DNA of 64,000 bases from Halomonas colorata. Its GTDB lineage: Bacteria > Pseudomonadota > Gammaproteobacteria > Pseudomonadales > Halomonadaceae. Location of the stretch: contig NZ_JABUZA010000003.1 of the NCBI RefSeq assembly GCF_014897985.1, positions 1 to 64,000 of the forward strand, read 5' to 3'. Below the pieces are notes generated by a model. That model saw nothing but the letters and a program-made list of their open reading frames with translations, was not told the DNA's origin and did not search any database. The translations under genes were made by a program, and so were the position numbers. Below are positions 7,674-16,144 of the stretch, piece after piece; position 1 is the first letter of the stretch; each line of letters begins with the position of its first letter.

Positions 7674-8498
7674 TCAAGTGGCTTGGCCCTGTGCCTCTCG
7701 CCTTTCTGCCCACCAGCGTTGCCCCTGCATCCAGCCAATCAGCCATAGCGTCGCTACGCTAAAACCTGCCAGCGTACCCAAGGCAAGCCCCCAGCTTTCA
7801 TAGGTGAACGAGACGCATAGGGCGTAGCACAGCAGCGAGCCGAGACCCATCGGGTAGTGCTTGATGACCGTGGCAGTCGGTGCAGGCCCTTGGCTCAAAT
7901 GTAGAATCAGCAGGAAAGGCAGCATGGTGATCGGAAAGGCCGCCAGCGTTCCCGCCCAGGCGGACGGCACCCAGTGAGCAAGCGTGGTGATCGCGAACAC
8001 GATAAGCGTGGCCAGCAGGGCACGTACACACAGCGCGCCCCACGAGAAAGGCGCTCGCGTGGTGGCGACGCTGTCCGGTATACGTCGGAAGAGCCAGCTG
8101 AACAGTACAATGGCGCAAAGCGTTACCAGCGTACCCGTCAGCCGGGTGAAATCAAACTGAGCCAGCACCAGGCTGACGCAAAACCAGGCGATAAAGCCAC
8201 CAGTGGTGCCGGCCAAAAGCCCTCGTAATCCAGGCTTGCGCCCGCATAGCCAGTAGCCCGCCCCCAGCGCCATGGTGGCGGTAAAACCGGCCAGCGTATG
8301 CACAGCGCTCTCGGCGGCGAATAGCGGCGAGATCTCCAGGCCGATAAAGAAAAGCGCCAGTGCCGTGCCCAGCGGATAGCCCGCCAAAAGCCCCGCCACC
8401 CGTGGGCTTACCCGTACTGCCACTACTCCCAGGCCCAGCACCATAGCGACAGAAACCATGCCCTTGGCAAGCTGCCAGCTAATCGGAACTTCCAGCAT
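7674..8498 (-). CDS. Polytopic membrane protein with internal duplication, 274 aa
   Basis: Eight or nine hydrophobic segments cover nearly the whole chain. The N-terminal half has VAGLLAGYPLGTALALFFIG and the C-terminal half has WAGTLAAFPITMLPFLLIL at the equivalent place, each followed by a hydrophilic bend and more helices. This points to two related units of about four helices, as in many small transporters. It ends in a short basic cytosolic tail. I cannot name the family; transport or export of a small solute is only an inference. RBS AAGGATAG precedes the ATG. It reads away from the HNH gene. Confidence 0.78.
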   Translation of the reverse strand: MLEVPISWQLAKGMVSVAMVLGLGVVAVRVSPRVAGLLAGYPLGTALALFFIGLEISPLFAAESAVHTLAGFTATMALGAGYWLCGRKPGLRGLLAGTTGGFIAWFCVSLVLAQFDFTRLTGTLVTLCAIVLFSWLFRRIPDSVATTRAPFSWGALCVRALLATLIVFAITTLAHWVPSAWAGTLAAFPITMLPFLLILHLSQGPAPTATVIKHYPMGLGSLLCYALCVSFTYESWGLALGTLAGFSVATLWLIGWMQGQRWWAERREAQGQAT

Positions 8499-8575
8499 AA
8501 ATGACTATCCTTATAATTGATTAAATACTGTTTGAGTTATTTTGCAGCCACCCAACCCAGGAGAGCAGAGTCGTC

Positions 8576-8929
8576 GTGGATGTTGCTTCCCCACCAGGAC
8601 ATACGCTTTCGCCCCCGCTAAGGCCCGAGCGGTGCGAGCTTTGCACGCGCGCTGCATCGTTGACCAAGCACCACCTGATTCCACGAGCGCTGCACAACAA
8701 ACCGCGCTATCGAAAGCGTTACTCGCGCGAAGAGCGGCTGACCGCCATCTTATGGCTCTGCCACGCCTGCCATCGGCATATTCACAGACTCTATAGCGAA
8801 CGTGAGCTGGCCGATCAGTTTGCCAGCCGCGAGGCGCTGCTGGCGAGTGAAGAGGTACGCCATTTCGTCGAATGGCTTTCCAACAAGCCAGCAGGCTTCA
8901 AGCCCAAATCCCGTCCGCCCAAGCGCTGA
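8576..8929 (+). CDS. HNH nuclease-like protein, 117 aa
   Basis: A GTG start lies 7 bases after GGAGAGCAG. A zinc-binding pair Cys-x2-Cys (RCELC) is followed by KHHLIPRAL, the HH of the HNH motif, and by CHACHRHIH, which completes the second zinc knuckle and the third catalytic element. The C-terminus is basic (NKPAGFKPKSRPPKR) and could bind nucleic acid. Such free-standing HNH proteins are common in gammaproteobacteria and their targets are mostly unknown. No restriction methylase or toxin partner is adjacent, so a defence role is not supported. Confidence 0.85.
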   Translation: MDVASPPGHTLSPPLRPERCELCTRAASLTKHHLIPRALHNKPRYRKRYSREERLTAILWLCHACHRHIHRLYSERELADQFASREALLASEEVRHFVEWLSNKPAGFKPKSRPPKR

Positions 8930-8939
8930 TGTTTCCTTT

Positions 8940-9371
8940 TTATACTAGGCGCAGCCCCTGCTGGTCGCGCCAGGCAGCTTCCAAAGCGCTTTTTAACGGC
9001 TCTTGAAGGTGAGCGGGAAGCGCAGCATGAGCGTCCTCTAAAGTGCTGAACGTACGGTTGCGCAGCCAGCAGTACGCCCAGGCGCAGGCTTCTGCATCAC
9101 TTTGAGGCATGGGTTTGGCAGGCATTTGATTGAGTAAAAATACCGCGGTACGCGGTGCCCAAAGCGGAATATCGCCCTCCAGAGTCTGGCTCCAGTATTT
9201 AAGCATCGCCCCATCGGGCGTCGTGTCCGGCGTGCCCAGTTTGGCAACCCGAGCGGTTTCCGCCAGGATGAGCGCTAACTGATCAGCATCGGCTTGACCA
9301 AGCGCTTGCCACTGCCGCAATAGTGCCGGTAATCCTGCGCGCACCTTGGTATAAAAGTCATCTTGCGGCAT
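8940..9371 (-). CDS. Hypothetical protein, 143 aa
   Basis: I do not recognise the family. The start at 9371 (MPQDDFYTKVRAGLPALL) has AAAGGA upstream and leaves 37 bases to the divergent patB start; an ATG at 9428 would run into patB. The protein is mostly helical, rich in Ala, Leu and Gln, with clusters of Trp (LLRQWQALG, MLKYWSQTL, AYCWLRNRTF). It has no signal peptide. The shared promoter region with patB suggests common regulation but not a shared task. Confidence 0.65.
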   Translation of the reverse strand: MPQDDFYTKVRAGLPALLRQWQALGQADADQLALILAETARVAKLGTPDTTPDGAMLKYWSQTLEGDIPLWAPRTAVFLLNQMPAKPMPQSDAEACAWAYCWLRNRTFSTLEDAHAALPAHLQEPLKSALEAAWRDQQGLRLV

Positions 9372-9408
9372 GCTCGTTACCAATCCTTTATCAATGAGTG
9401 AGACCTGT

Positions 9409-10572
9409 ATGGCCTTTGATTTTGCCACGCCAATCGAGCGACGCCACCCCGAAGGCGGCTTCTCGTCACAAAAATGGCACCGTTACAGTGGCGAGGTGCT
9501 GCCGCTGTGGGTCGCTGATATGGATTTTCGCTCGCCGCCGGCGGTTATTGAAGCACTCCAGGACCGGGTTGCCCACGGTGTGTATGGCTATGGTGAAGTG
9601 CCCGCTACGTTAACAGAAACGCTGTGTCAGTGGAGCACTTCGCACTACGACTGGACTATCCAGCCTGAGTGGCAGCACTGGCTGCCGGGGGTGGTGCCGG
9701 CGCTACATTTCGCGACGCTCGCCTTAACCCAGCCAGGCGATGGCGTATTAACGATGACGCCTATTTACCCGCCTTTCTTGGCGGTAGCCGAGCGCACTGG
9801 CCGGCTCCCCCAGCAAGCAATGTTGACCGAACCTAAAGGCCCTGGCGAGTCGTGGCAGTTGGATATGGCCGCTATAGAAGCGGCCATTACGCCCAAGACG
9901 CGCCTGTTGCTCTGGTGCCATCCGCATAACCCGACAGGGCGTGTCTGGCGCCATGAAGAGCTGGCGCCGTTGGCAAAACTGGTTGAACAGCACGATTTGT
10001 GGGTGGTCTCGGACGAGCTTCACTGTGATTTGCTGCTGGACAAAGATGCCCGGCATCGCCCGCTGGCGGCCATGTTTCCTGAGCTCGCCAAGCGTACGAT
10101 TACCCTATGGGCGCCATCTAAAACCTTTAACTTGGCAGGTTTAACCAGCGCCTGTGCGGTGATCCCTGACCCTGAAGTGCGCAAGCGGTTTACCGCTGCC
10201 TGCAAAGGGCTGCTGCCTGATGTGAACGTTTTGGGGCTGGTAGCGGCTGAGGCGGCTTATCGGCAAGGCGAGCCTTGGCGCCAAGCGCTGCTGGAAGTGC
10301 TGCGTCAGCATCGCGCGACGCTTGAAACACACGTGGCAAGCTGGCCGGGGGTGACGTTAAGCAAACCGGAAGCCACTTATTTAGCCTGGTTGGATATGCG
10401 CGAGGCGGGGTTGGGCAGCACGCCCTATCAAACGCTCAAGGAACAGGCGGGGGTTGCGCTGTCTGACGGGGCAGCGTTTGGCTGCCCCGGCTTTTTACGA
10501 CTTAACTTTGGCACCACGGCGTCCCAGCTGGACGCCGCGTTAGTGCGGATGGATAAGCTGTTAAAGGCCTAG
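9409..10572 (+). CDS. patB: PatB/MalY-type cystathionine beta-lyase (C-S lyase), 387 aa
   Basis: A fold-type I PLP enzyme. The start at 9409 gives MAFDFATPIERRHP, which fits the conserved N-terminus of the MalY/PatB group. PLP-binding features are HPHNPTGRVW near 180, SDELHCDLLL near 205-215, and the Schiff-base Lys in WAPSKTFNLAGL near 235. WVADMDFRSPPAVIEAL near the N-terminus is also typical. These enzymes cleave C-S bonds in cystathionine or cysteine conjugates. The maltose-regulator activity of E. coli MalY is not expected without mal genes, and none are nearby. It ends 3 bases before the convergent YbbN gene. Confidence 0.88.
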   Translation: MAFDFATPIERRHPEGGFSSQKWHRYSGEVLPLWVADMDFRSPPAVIEALQDRVAHGVYGYGEVPATLTETLCQWSTSHYDWTIQPEWQHWLPGVVPALHFATLALTQPGDGVLTMTPIYPPFLAVAERTGRLPQQAMLTEPKGPGESWQLDMAAIEAAITPKTRLLLWCHPHNPTGRVWRHEELAPLAKLVEQHDLWVVSDELHCDLLLDKDARHRPLAAMFPELAKRTITLWAPSKTFNLAGLTSACAVIPDPEVRKRFTAACKGLLPDVNVLGLVAAEAAYRQGEPWRQALLEVLRQHRATLETHVASWPGVTLSKPEATYLAWLDMREAGLGSTPYQTLKEQAGVALSDGAAFGCPGFLRLNFGTTASQLDAALVRMDKLLKA

Positions 10573-10575
10573 CGA

Positions 10576-11520
10576 TTAATACAGCAGAGCAAACAGCTTG
10601 CGGCGGTAGGCGACGGTCAGCGGATGATCGGCGCCTAGCGCATCAAACACCTGCAGCAGCGCTTTACGCGCCGCGTCGTCGTTATACGCACGGTCACGCT
10701 TCATGAGCGTCAGCAGCGCTTCAAGGCCGGCGTCGTACTGGCCATCGGCCACCTGGCGCAGAGCGCGCTGGAACTGTGCTTCGCTATCGTCGCGCTCGCC
10801 TAAAGCGGCGATATCTTCTGCTGAAAGCGCTCGTTCGCTGAACTCAATGCTCGCACGGACGCCGCGGGCGGCAGGCGCATCACGCTCTTCGGGCGGCAAA
10901 TTATCCAGCACGCTGCGCGCTTCATCGCCACGCTTTTCAGCCACCAGGACGCGAGCAAAAGCTACCTGATAGGCATAGTGCTCGGGGTATTGGGTTACCA
11001 GGTTCTGGTAGATATCGCGAGCGGTGGCCGCGTCGCCTTCCAGAAGCGCCGCTTCGGCTTCTTCCTCCGGACTAGGCGGAGCTTCCGCGGGGGCCGGGAA
11101 GTAGCGGCTGAGCCAGGCACGAACTTCTTTCTCGGGCTGTGCTCCCTGCAAGCTATCGACCAGTCCACCTTGGCTGATTAACTTAACATCGGGTACCGAG
11201 CGCACGCCCAGCTGGGCTGAAATCTCTGGATTGGCCTGGGCATCCAGCTTACCCAGCAAAAAGGCCCCCGCGTATTCAATCGCCAGCTTTTCCAGAATCG
11301 TTGCAAGTTTGCTGCTGCTATCGTCGGCGGGGGAATAGCAGCACATAAGTACCGGCACCTGCATGGAGGCTTCGAGCACCTGCTGAATATTGCCAGCGTT
11401 TAGTTCAATGATGACTTCTTCAGCGGTAACCGGAGGGCGCTCAGCACTTGCCTGGGTATCGCCGGTGTTAGCGGGCTCCGCAGTAAGCGGATTGCCGGTA
11501 CGGGGATCAATAATCGACAT
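10576..11520 (-). CDS. cnoX: Thioredoxin-like/TPR co-chaperone YbbN (CnoX), 314 aa
   Basis: An N-terminal extension of about 35 residues is followed by a thioredoxin-like domain (about 35-150) and then TPR-like helices to the end (EAALLEGDAATARDIYQNLV, RVLVAEKRGDEARSVLDNLP). The length is close to E. coli CnoX (about 284) plus the extension. The redox site is CYSPADDSSSK: no CxxC is present, as expected for a family with weak or no oxidoreductase activity. E. coli CnoX holds client proteins under chlorine stress and passes them to GroEL. It is a single gene that converges with patB. Confidence 0.88.
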   Translation of the reverse strand: MSIIDPRTGNPLTAEPANTGDTQASAERPPVTAEEVIIELNAGNIQQVLEASMQVPVLMCCYSPADDSSSKLATILEKLAIEYAGAFLLGKLDAQANPEISAQLGVRSVPDVKLISQGGLVDSLQGAQPEKEVRAWLSRYFPAPAEAPPSPEEEAEAALLEGDAATARDIYQNLVTQYPEHYAYQVAFARVLVAEKRGDEARSVLDNLPPEERDAPAARGVRASIEFSERALSAEDIAALGERDDSEAQFQRALRQVADGQYDAGLEALLTLMKRDRAYNDDAARKALLQVFDALGADHPLTVAYRRKLFALLY

Positions 11521-11649
11521 GGGTAAGCTCTACATCGCGTAAAAAGAAGGTTATCTGATGATATGCAGGCAGAGGCGTGCATATTCAAGCCGCAATGCAG
11601 CTAATCGTTGATATCCAAGCAGTAGAGGAAGGCAAGGCAAAGTGGACAG

Positions 11650-11684
11650 GCGTTGCACGCTAGATCGTGTTTAGCATGCAACGC
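11650..11684. repeat. Intergenic 13-bp inverted repeat
   Basis: GCGTTGCACGCTA (11650-11662) and TAGCATGCAACGC (11672-11684) pair with one exception, which becomes a G-U pair in a minus-strand transcript. The loop is 9 bases. No T-run follows on either strand, so it is not a clear terminator. It lies in the 319-base stretch 11521-11839, which otherwise holds only a short gene scrap. Confidence 0.7.
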
Positions 11685-11699
11685 TTGAAAGGTTGGTAC

Positions 11700-11795
11700 T
11701 TATTGACGTTCAGTAATCTCAGTTTCCATACGCTCATACACATCATCCCATATAAAGCGATCATACGATGGAACTCTCTGACGGCGCCAATACGG
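11700..11795 (-). pseudogene. Short coding-like scrap, possible gene remnant
   Basis: An open stretch of 31 codons reads PYWRRQRVPSYDRF then IWDDVYERMETEITERQ and a stop. It has no start codon: a stop precedes it in frame. The amino-acid composition (aromatic and charged residues) is protein-like, but I cannot match it to a family. It may be the tail of a deleted gene at the edge of the transporter region, or chance. Confidence 0.3.
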
Positions 11796-11839
11796 TCAGC
11801 ACGCAATAGCATCACCATTTAGCCTCATAATCTCTATTA

Positions 11840-12910
11840 CTAGCCTCGCTGGGTTTGTTTACCTAACCAACTGGCGATAAGAGGAAGCATTGCTACGATC
11901 AAGAAAACACGAAGTACATGGTGGGCTGCCACCATAGCGGGGTCTATGGATAACGCTAGCGCTACGACGCCAAGTTCTGGCGCTCCTCCAGGCAAATAGG
12001 ATAAGAACAAGGGTGTGTTGTCGAGTCCTATAATAGGTGCAAACAACAGCGCTGCAATGAAAGAGCCAAAGGTAAGAAGCACGCCGATCACCGCCGCGAG
12101 CCAGCCATCTTTTAAAATTTGTGGAAGAGAGTAATTCGCGAATCGCGCCCCTACTCCTGCGCCAATAACTATTTGTGCTGCACTGGAAAGCAGGGGAGGA
12201 ACATGCACCGTCAAAAGGTCAGTCGCGTGTAGTAACCCCGAACTAAGCAATGGAATTAATAGCATCGCTGAAGGGAAGTTTAGCCGCCAGGCTAGCCAGC
12301 CGCTGACTATCGCTACCAGCGCCAGGATGCCATGGTTAACAGGGTCAATTGCTTCCGCGTGAGTGAAGCTTGCAAGGCTAGCATCAGCGAGATTAATGCC
12401 GGAAATAGCCTGGATGATGATGGGGGCTGCAATAAGCAATACCACTAAGCGCGCGGTATGACAGAGGGCAACGCGGCTGACTTCGGCACGGTAATTTTCT
12501 GCCAAAACAGAAACGACTGAAAGTCCGCCGGGTATGGCGGCGAACAAGGCCGTCACTCGATCCATTTTTCCGAAACGATAAAATATTTGATAGGCAATGA
12601 AACAAAATGCCAGCGATAACAAGCTCATCACAATCAGACTGATGGTCCAATCCCCGGCCTGACGAACAACTTCTGGCGTAAAGCTGGTGCCTAGCATCGT
12701 GCCGATAGCGACCATGGCGTAACTTCGCCATGGGGCAGGAAAGCGAGGCTGAAAAGATGTCGTCTGAGTGCACAGAAGTGATGCTGTTAGGCTGCCCAGT
12801 ACCCATGGCAATGGTAGAGAGAGTGCAAAAAAAGCGAGTCCGCCTAACGCGCCGATGCCAAAGGTAACGCCTCCTCTACGTTGAGGAGGCATTTGTTTAA
12901 TTAGATTCAT
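11840..12910 (-). CDS. AbrB-family membrane transporter, 356 aa
   Basis: Hydrophobic throughout, with about ten membrane segments. The duplicated AbrB signature is visible: WVLGSLTASLL with GTMLGTSFTPEVV in the first half and SAMLLIPLLSSGLL with GAGVGARFANYSLPQ in the second, plus AAIPGGLSVVSVLAEN and SYLPGGAPELGVVAL. The family is often mislabelled as ammonia monooxygenase regulator; it is a membrane family of poorly known transport function. The start overlaps the end of tctA by 14 bases, so it is translated from the same mRNA as the TTT system and may move a related substrate or its product. Confidence 0.85.
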   Translation of the reverse strand: MNLIKQMPPQRRGGVTFGIGALGGLAFFALSLPLPWVLGSLTASLLCTQTTSFQPRFPAPWRSYAMVAIGTMLGTSFTPEVVRQAGDWTISLIVMSLLSLAFCFIAYQIFYRFGKMDRVTALFAAIPGGLSVVSVLAENYRAEVSRVALCHTARLVVLLIAAPIIIQAISGINLADASLASFTHAEAIDPVNHGILALVAIVSGWLAWRLNFPSAMLLIPLLSSGLLHATDLLTVHVPPLLSSAAQIVIGAGVGARFANYSLPQILKDGWLAAVIGVLLTFGSFIAALLFAPIIGLDNTPLFLSYLPGGAPELGVVALALSIDPAMVAAHHVLRVFLIVAMLPLIASWLGKQTQRG

Positions 12911-14411
12911 GGCTAGTGCGGCGAGAGCGGAAGGCTTTCAGTGCGGGGACACCCATTAACACCAGCAGCATTATAGTGAAAAGAGCCAGAGCAATGGGTC
13001 GCTCCATCATGTATTCAAACGGTCGGCCACCGGACACCTGTAAGGTGCGCACGACTTCGCCTTCCATCATTCGGCCAAGCAGTAAACCGATGACTGTTGC
13101 TGCGACGGGATAGTTGTTTTGTCGCATGAGCCAGCCAAGCCCTGCAAATGCGGCAACGGTTAGCGGCCCAGCGATCGTGCCGGTTATGCCATAGCCACCC
13201 CAGGCACACATGGCCAATACACTGGGTACTAGATAAGCCAGCGGAACGCGCACCACCATGCCGAGTAAGCGAAGGCTAAGTAACCCCAAAAACGCTAGAA
13301 GTACCACTTGGCCCAGGTTGCCGAGAATAATCGAGTAGACGATATCGGTCTGGTCTCTTATAAACGATGGCCCACCAATAATATTGTGAAAAGAGAACGC
13401 AGCCAGAAGCACCGCCGTCGCAGCCCCGCCAGGGATGCCTAGCGCTAATAGCGCCGTCATGGAGCCGCCCTCCGAGCTTGAGTTTGCGGATTCGGCGGCT
13501 ACGACACCTTCGGATGCTCCCTTGCCGAATGCTTCAGGCGTCTTCGACGTTCGTTTGGCCTCACCATAAGAGACCAGATTAGCTACCGATGACCCCACGC
13601 CTGGAATGGCACCGATCACGGCACCAATCAGACTGCCGCGCAGTAAGGTGCCGGGATGGCGGAATGTCTGCCCAACGCCTTTAAGAATAAGAGCAAACGA
13701 TATATTACGCTGGGCCTCATTTTGTACTAGAAACGAGCCTCCCCTCAGGCGCAACAGTTCAGAGGCGGCAAATATGCCGATCATGGCGGGCACCACCGGA
13801 ATGCCATCAAGTAAATAGGGGTTGCCTATAGTTGTGCGCATAATGCCCGTCGTGGACATGCCAATTTGACTCAGCATGAGCCCCAGAAAACCTGCCAGTA
13901 GGCCCTTGGCCATACTGCTGTCATTAAGTGTCGCGATGAGGGTTAACCCCCAAAGGACCACCACGACCATTTCCAGCGGGCCTATCTTTAGTACAAAAGC
14001 AGCCAGTGGATTGATTAACAACATCAGAAGGCTGTAACCCACGAAAGCGCCCACGACGGAAGCACAAAGGCCCAGGCCCAGGGCTTCATTGTGCTGTCCC
14101 TTTCGCGCCATAGGGTATCCATCGAATGCCGTGGCAATTGATGACGATGATCCGGGGATATTCATAAGAATAGCGGTTACCCCGCCACCATAGGCGCCGC
14201 CAGTAAATATGGCGGTTAAAAACAGCATGGCTTGAAGAAAATCCATGCCAAAGGTCACGGGTAAAAAAACGGCCATGGCCATTGATATTTGTAGCCCGGG
14301 AATCGAGCCGAAAATCAGGCCGATTAATAGGCCGGGGATAACCCAAAGCCAAGGGCTTAGGTCAGTAAAAAGAAGCGTAAAAGCCTGAGATAATGCGAGT
14401 TGATCAATCAT
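12897..14411 (-). CDS. tctA: Tripartite tricarboxylate transporter large permease TctA, 504 aa
   Basis: About twelve membrane segments and the usual length of about 500. Two related halves carry the family motif: IFGSIPGLQISMAMAVFLPV near residue 35 and AVIGAIPGVGSSVANLVSYG near residue 265. GASEGVVAAESANSSSEGGS and LALGIPGGAATAVLL are also characteristic. TctA is the main permease of the TTT family and uses the ion gradient to take up carboxylates delivered by the periplasmic TctC protein. It sits between tctB (1 base away) and abrB (overlap). Confidence 0.94.
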   Translation of the reverse strand: MIDQLALSQAFTLLFTDLSPWLWVIPGLLIGLIFGSIPGLQISMAMAVFLPVTFGMDFLQAMLFLTAIFTGGAYGGGVTAILMNIPGSSSSIATAFDGYPMARKGQHNEALGLGLCASVVGAFVGYSLLMLLINPLAAFVLKIGPLEMVVVVLWGLTLIATLNDSSMAKGLLAGFLGLMLSQIGMSTTGIMRTTIGNPYLLDGIPVVPAMIGIFAASELLRLRGGSFLVQNEAQRNISFALILKGVGQTFRHPGTLLRGSLIGAVIGAIPGVGSSVANLVSYGEAKRTSKTPEAFGKGASEGVVAAESANSSSEGGSMTALLALGIPGGAATAVLLAAFSFHNIIGGPSFIRDQTDIVYSIILGNLGQVVLLAFLGLLSLRLLGMVVRVPLAYLVPSVLAMCAWGGYGITGTIAGPLTVAAFAGLGWLMRQNNYPVAATVIGLLLGRMMEGEVVRTLQVSGGRPFEYMMERPIALALFTIMLLVLMGVPALKAFRSRRTSHESN

Positions 14412-14412
14412 A

Positions 14413-14883
14413 TTAAAGCACGAGTGTGGTCATTGGATAAGGGAAGAGAGAGCCAAAACCCTTGACAAGAAAAACAGTAAACACAAGTGCGTATAAAGGC
14501 GGCTGCCACTTACCTTTACTCCCACACATAAGAACACCGACCCAGACGAAAATGAAAGTAGCAACGTCGAAGCCGACAGTGGTTAATGCAAAACAGAAAG
14601 CGGCAAATCCTGCAAGAAGCAGAATGTCGCTCCATATAGAGGATTTATTGGTACTGCTGGATGAAGACTCGGGCGCTGGCTTCAACAGGAGGCTAGCGAC
14701 AATGCCTATGGATAGAAGACCCACGATTAACGCACTGGGAGCTACTACCACCAGATTATTCATCGTTGTGGAAGCCTGGGTAGCGCTCCAGGTAATAAAG
14801 CCCGTTATAGCCAATACGAGGCCTAACAAAAAGGCATGCGTTGCAGAAATCTTTCCTGTCACCATTTTATAGTGCCTCCACAT
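14413..14883 (-). CDS. tctB: Tripartite tricarboxylate transporter small permease TctB, 156 aa
   Basis: Four hydrophobic segments in about 150 residues, the layout of TctB subunits: GLVLAITGFITWSA, VVVAPSALIVGLLSIGIVAS, a polar Ser-rich loop, then LLAGFAAFCFALTTVGFDVA and a C-terminal segment ending YPMTTLVL. It forms the membrane complex with TctA. Sequence conservation in this subunit is low, so the position between tctC and tctA is the main support. It is followed after 1 base by tctA. Confidence 0.88.
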   Translation of the reverse strand: MWRHYKMVTGKISATHAFLLGLVLAITGFITWSATQASTTMNNLVVVAPSALIVGLLSIGIVASLLLKPAPESSSSSTNKSSIWSDILLLAGFAAFCFALTTVGFDVATFIFVWVGVLMCGSKGKWQPPLYALVFTVFLVKGFGSLFPYPMTTLVL

Positions 14884-14969
14884 TGAAATAATAATGGGAC
14901 CAAGCGTAAGTTGGTCCCGTAACGATCAAGCGCAACGTGCTAGTGCTAATGCGCCAGCATTGAAATCAC

Positions 14970-15965
14970 TTATTCTTCTGATGTGTACTGCTTCAAGATT
15001 TCAAAGTTGGACTCGATGATCTCAGTCGTACGTTCAGGCCCCAGCCACTCGGCACCGATATCCTGAGCTTCTAACCGACTAACGAACGCCTCATCTTCAA
15101 GCGCATTTTGATAGGCATCGACCATTTGTTGAAATGCTTCGGGGTTATTCTCTTTAAAGGCAGCATGCGCGGCAAGGCCTCGCATTGACCCTGCAAGCAC
15201 CGGGACCGGCTCGTGTCCGCTCTCTTCAAGCGCTGCGTTCAACGTTGGTGCATCCCAGTCTTCCGATGAGGCATCCGCCGCCAGGGCAAGAGGACGAATA
15301 TATTCCTGAATTGATAGCGTGCCGTCTGCCGCCAATACGGTCATGTCTACTTGCCCGCCAGCCACCGCCGTACGTGCAGCACCGCCAGACTGATAGGTGA
15401 CAATGTTGACGTCTGTTTTATCGAGCCCAAAGGCCTCCAGAGCCAGTTCAAGGTTGATGGCACCGGTTGAGCCGGGCACGACAGAAACTCTAAGTTTTCC
15501 TGGGTTTTCCTTGGCTGCAGCCATGAAGTCCGCTAGCGTTTCGTAAGGCGTGTCAGCATTAACGGCGAAAAGATCGTAATCGTTCCACTGCCCGTTGATG
15601 AATGCGAAGTCTGATAATTCATACGTGGCATCAAAGCCAAGAATCGCATTAGAGATGTAAGGGTGGATCGAAGAGGCAAGGAAATAACTGCCATCAGCAG
15701 GCATGTTATGGAAGTAAGTATGGCCGACGTGACCACCGCCACCATTCTGATTAACGACTGAAATCGGCGTGCCTAGATCCTCCTGGAGCCGTTGAGCCAG
15801 CGCGCGAGCAGTGCGGTCAGCGGAGCCGCCAGGGCCAAGCGCAACAACGAACGTGATTTTCTGAGTTGGCCAGCTTTCCTGAGCAGCGGCCGTGAGGGGG
15901 GTAATCGAAGCCGCCAAGGAGAAACCCAAAATGGCATTAGCGATGACTTTTTTCTTATCGAGCAT
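14970..15965 (-). CDS. tctC: TTT-family periplasmic solute-binding protein TctC, 331 aa
   Basis: The start at 15965 is set by GGAG 6 bases upstream. A signal peptide (MLDKKKVIANAILGFSLAAS to about residue 30) ends near TAAAQES. The mature chain has the Bug/TctC pattern: WPTQKITFVVALGPGGSADRT near the N-terminus, LGTPISVVNQNGGGGHVG, and VPGSTGAINLELAL for ligand contact. TctC proteins capture a carboxylate in the periplasm. The substrate cannot be told from sequence. It is the first gene of the operon tctC-tctB-tctA-abrB and diverges from its probable regulator. Confidence 0.93.
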   Translation of the reverse strand: MLDKKKVIANAILGFSLAASITPLTAAAQESWPTQKITFVVALGPGGSADRTARALAQRLQEDLGTPISVVNQNGGGGHVGHTYFHNMPADGSYFLASSIHPYISNAILGFDATYELSDFAFINGQWNDYDLFAVNADTPYETLADFMAAAKENPGKLRVSVVPGSTGAINLELALEAFGLDKTDVNIVTYQSGGAARTAVAGGQVDMTVLAADGTLSIQEYIRPLALAADASSEDWDAPTLNAALEESGHEPVPVLAGSMRGLAAHAAFKENNPEAFQQMVDAYQNALEDEAFVSRLEAQDIGAEWLGPERTTEIIESNFEILKQYTSEE

Positions 15966-15992
15966 GGTGGTCACTCCGCTTTTATTTTGAAG

Positions 15993-16005
15993 ATTGTAAG
16001 ACAAT
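15993..16005. promoter_or_regulatory. Probable FCD/GntR operator
   Basis: A perfect palindrome, ATTGT-AAG-ACAAT. It fits the TNGTNNNACNA-type sites known for FadR/FCD-subfamily GntR regulators. It lies 28 bases upstream of the tctC start in the gap shared with the divergent GntR gene. Confidence 0.55.
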
Positions 16006-16144
16006 AATTTGTTCGTAAATATAGAAGTACATATAGTAGTTTGTGTCAATCCTCGGATATGTAAGTAAAAGGTCTAATTTTCCACCTATTTCAGGAAAAT
16101 ATTGAACGTTGTATAAAGTGTGTCGCTTTCGGAGGATAAATATC

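Noticed and set aside
8576..9371. HNH protein and its neighbour as a defence or toxin-antitoxin pair
   Set aside because: The genes converge, share no promoter and show no antitoxin or methylase features.
11521..11839. Copy of the tRNA-fMet 3' end as a far attachment site of the transporter region
   Set aside because: I looked for the T-arm and acceptor sequence of the tRNA and did not find it here.
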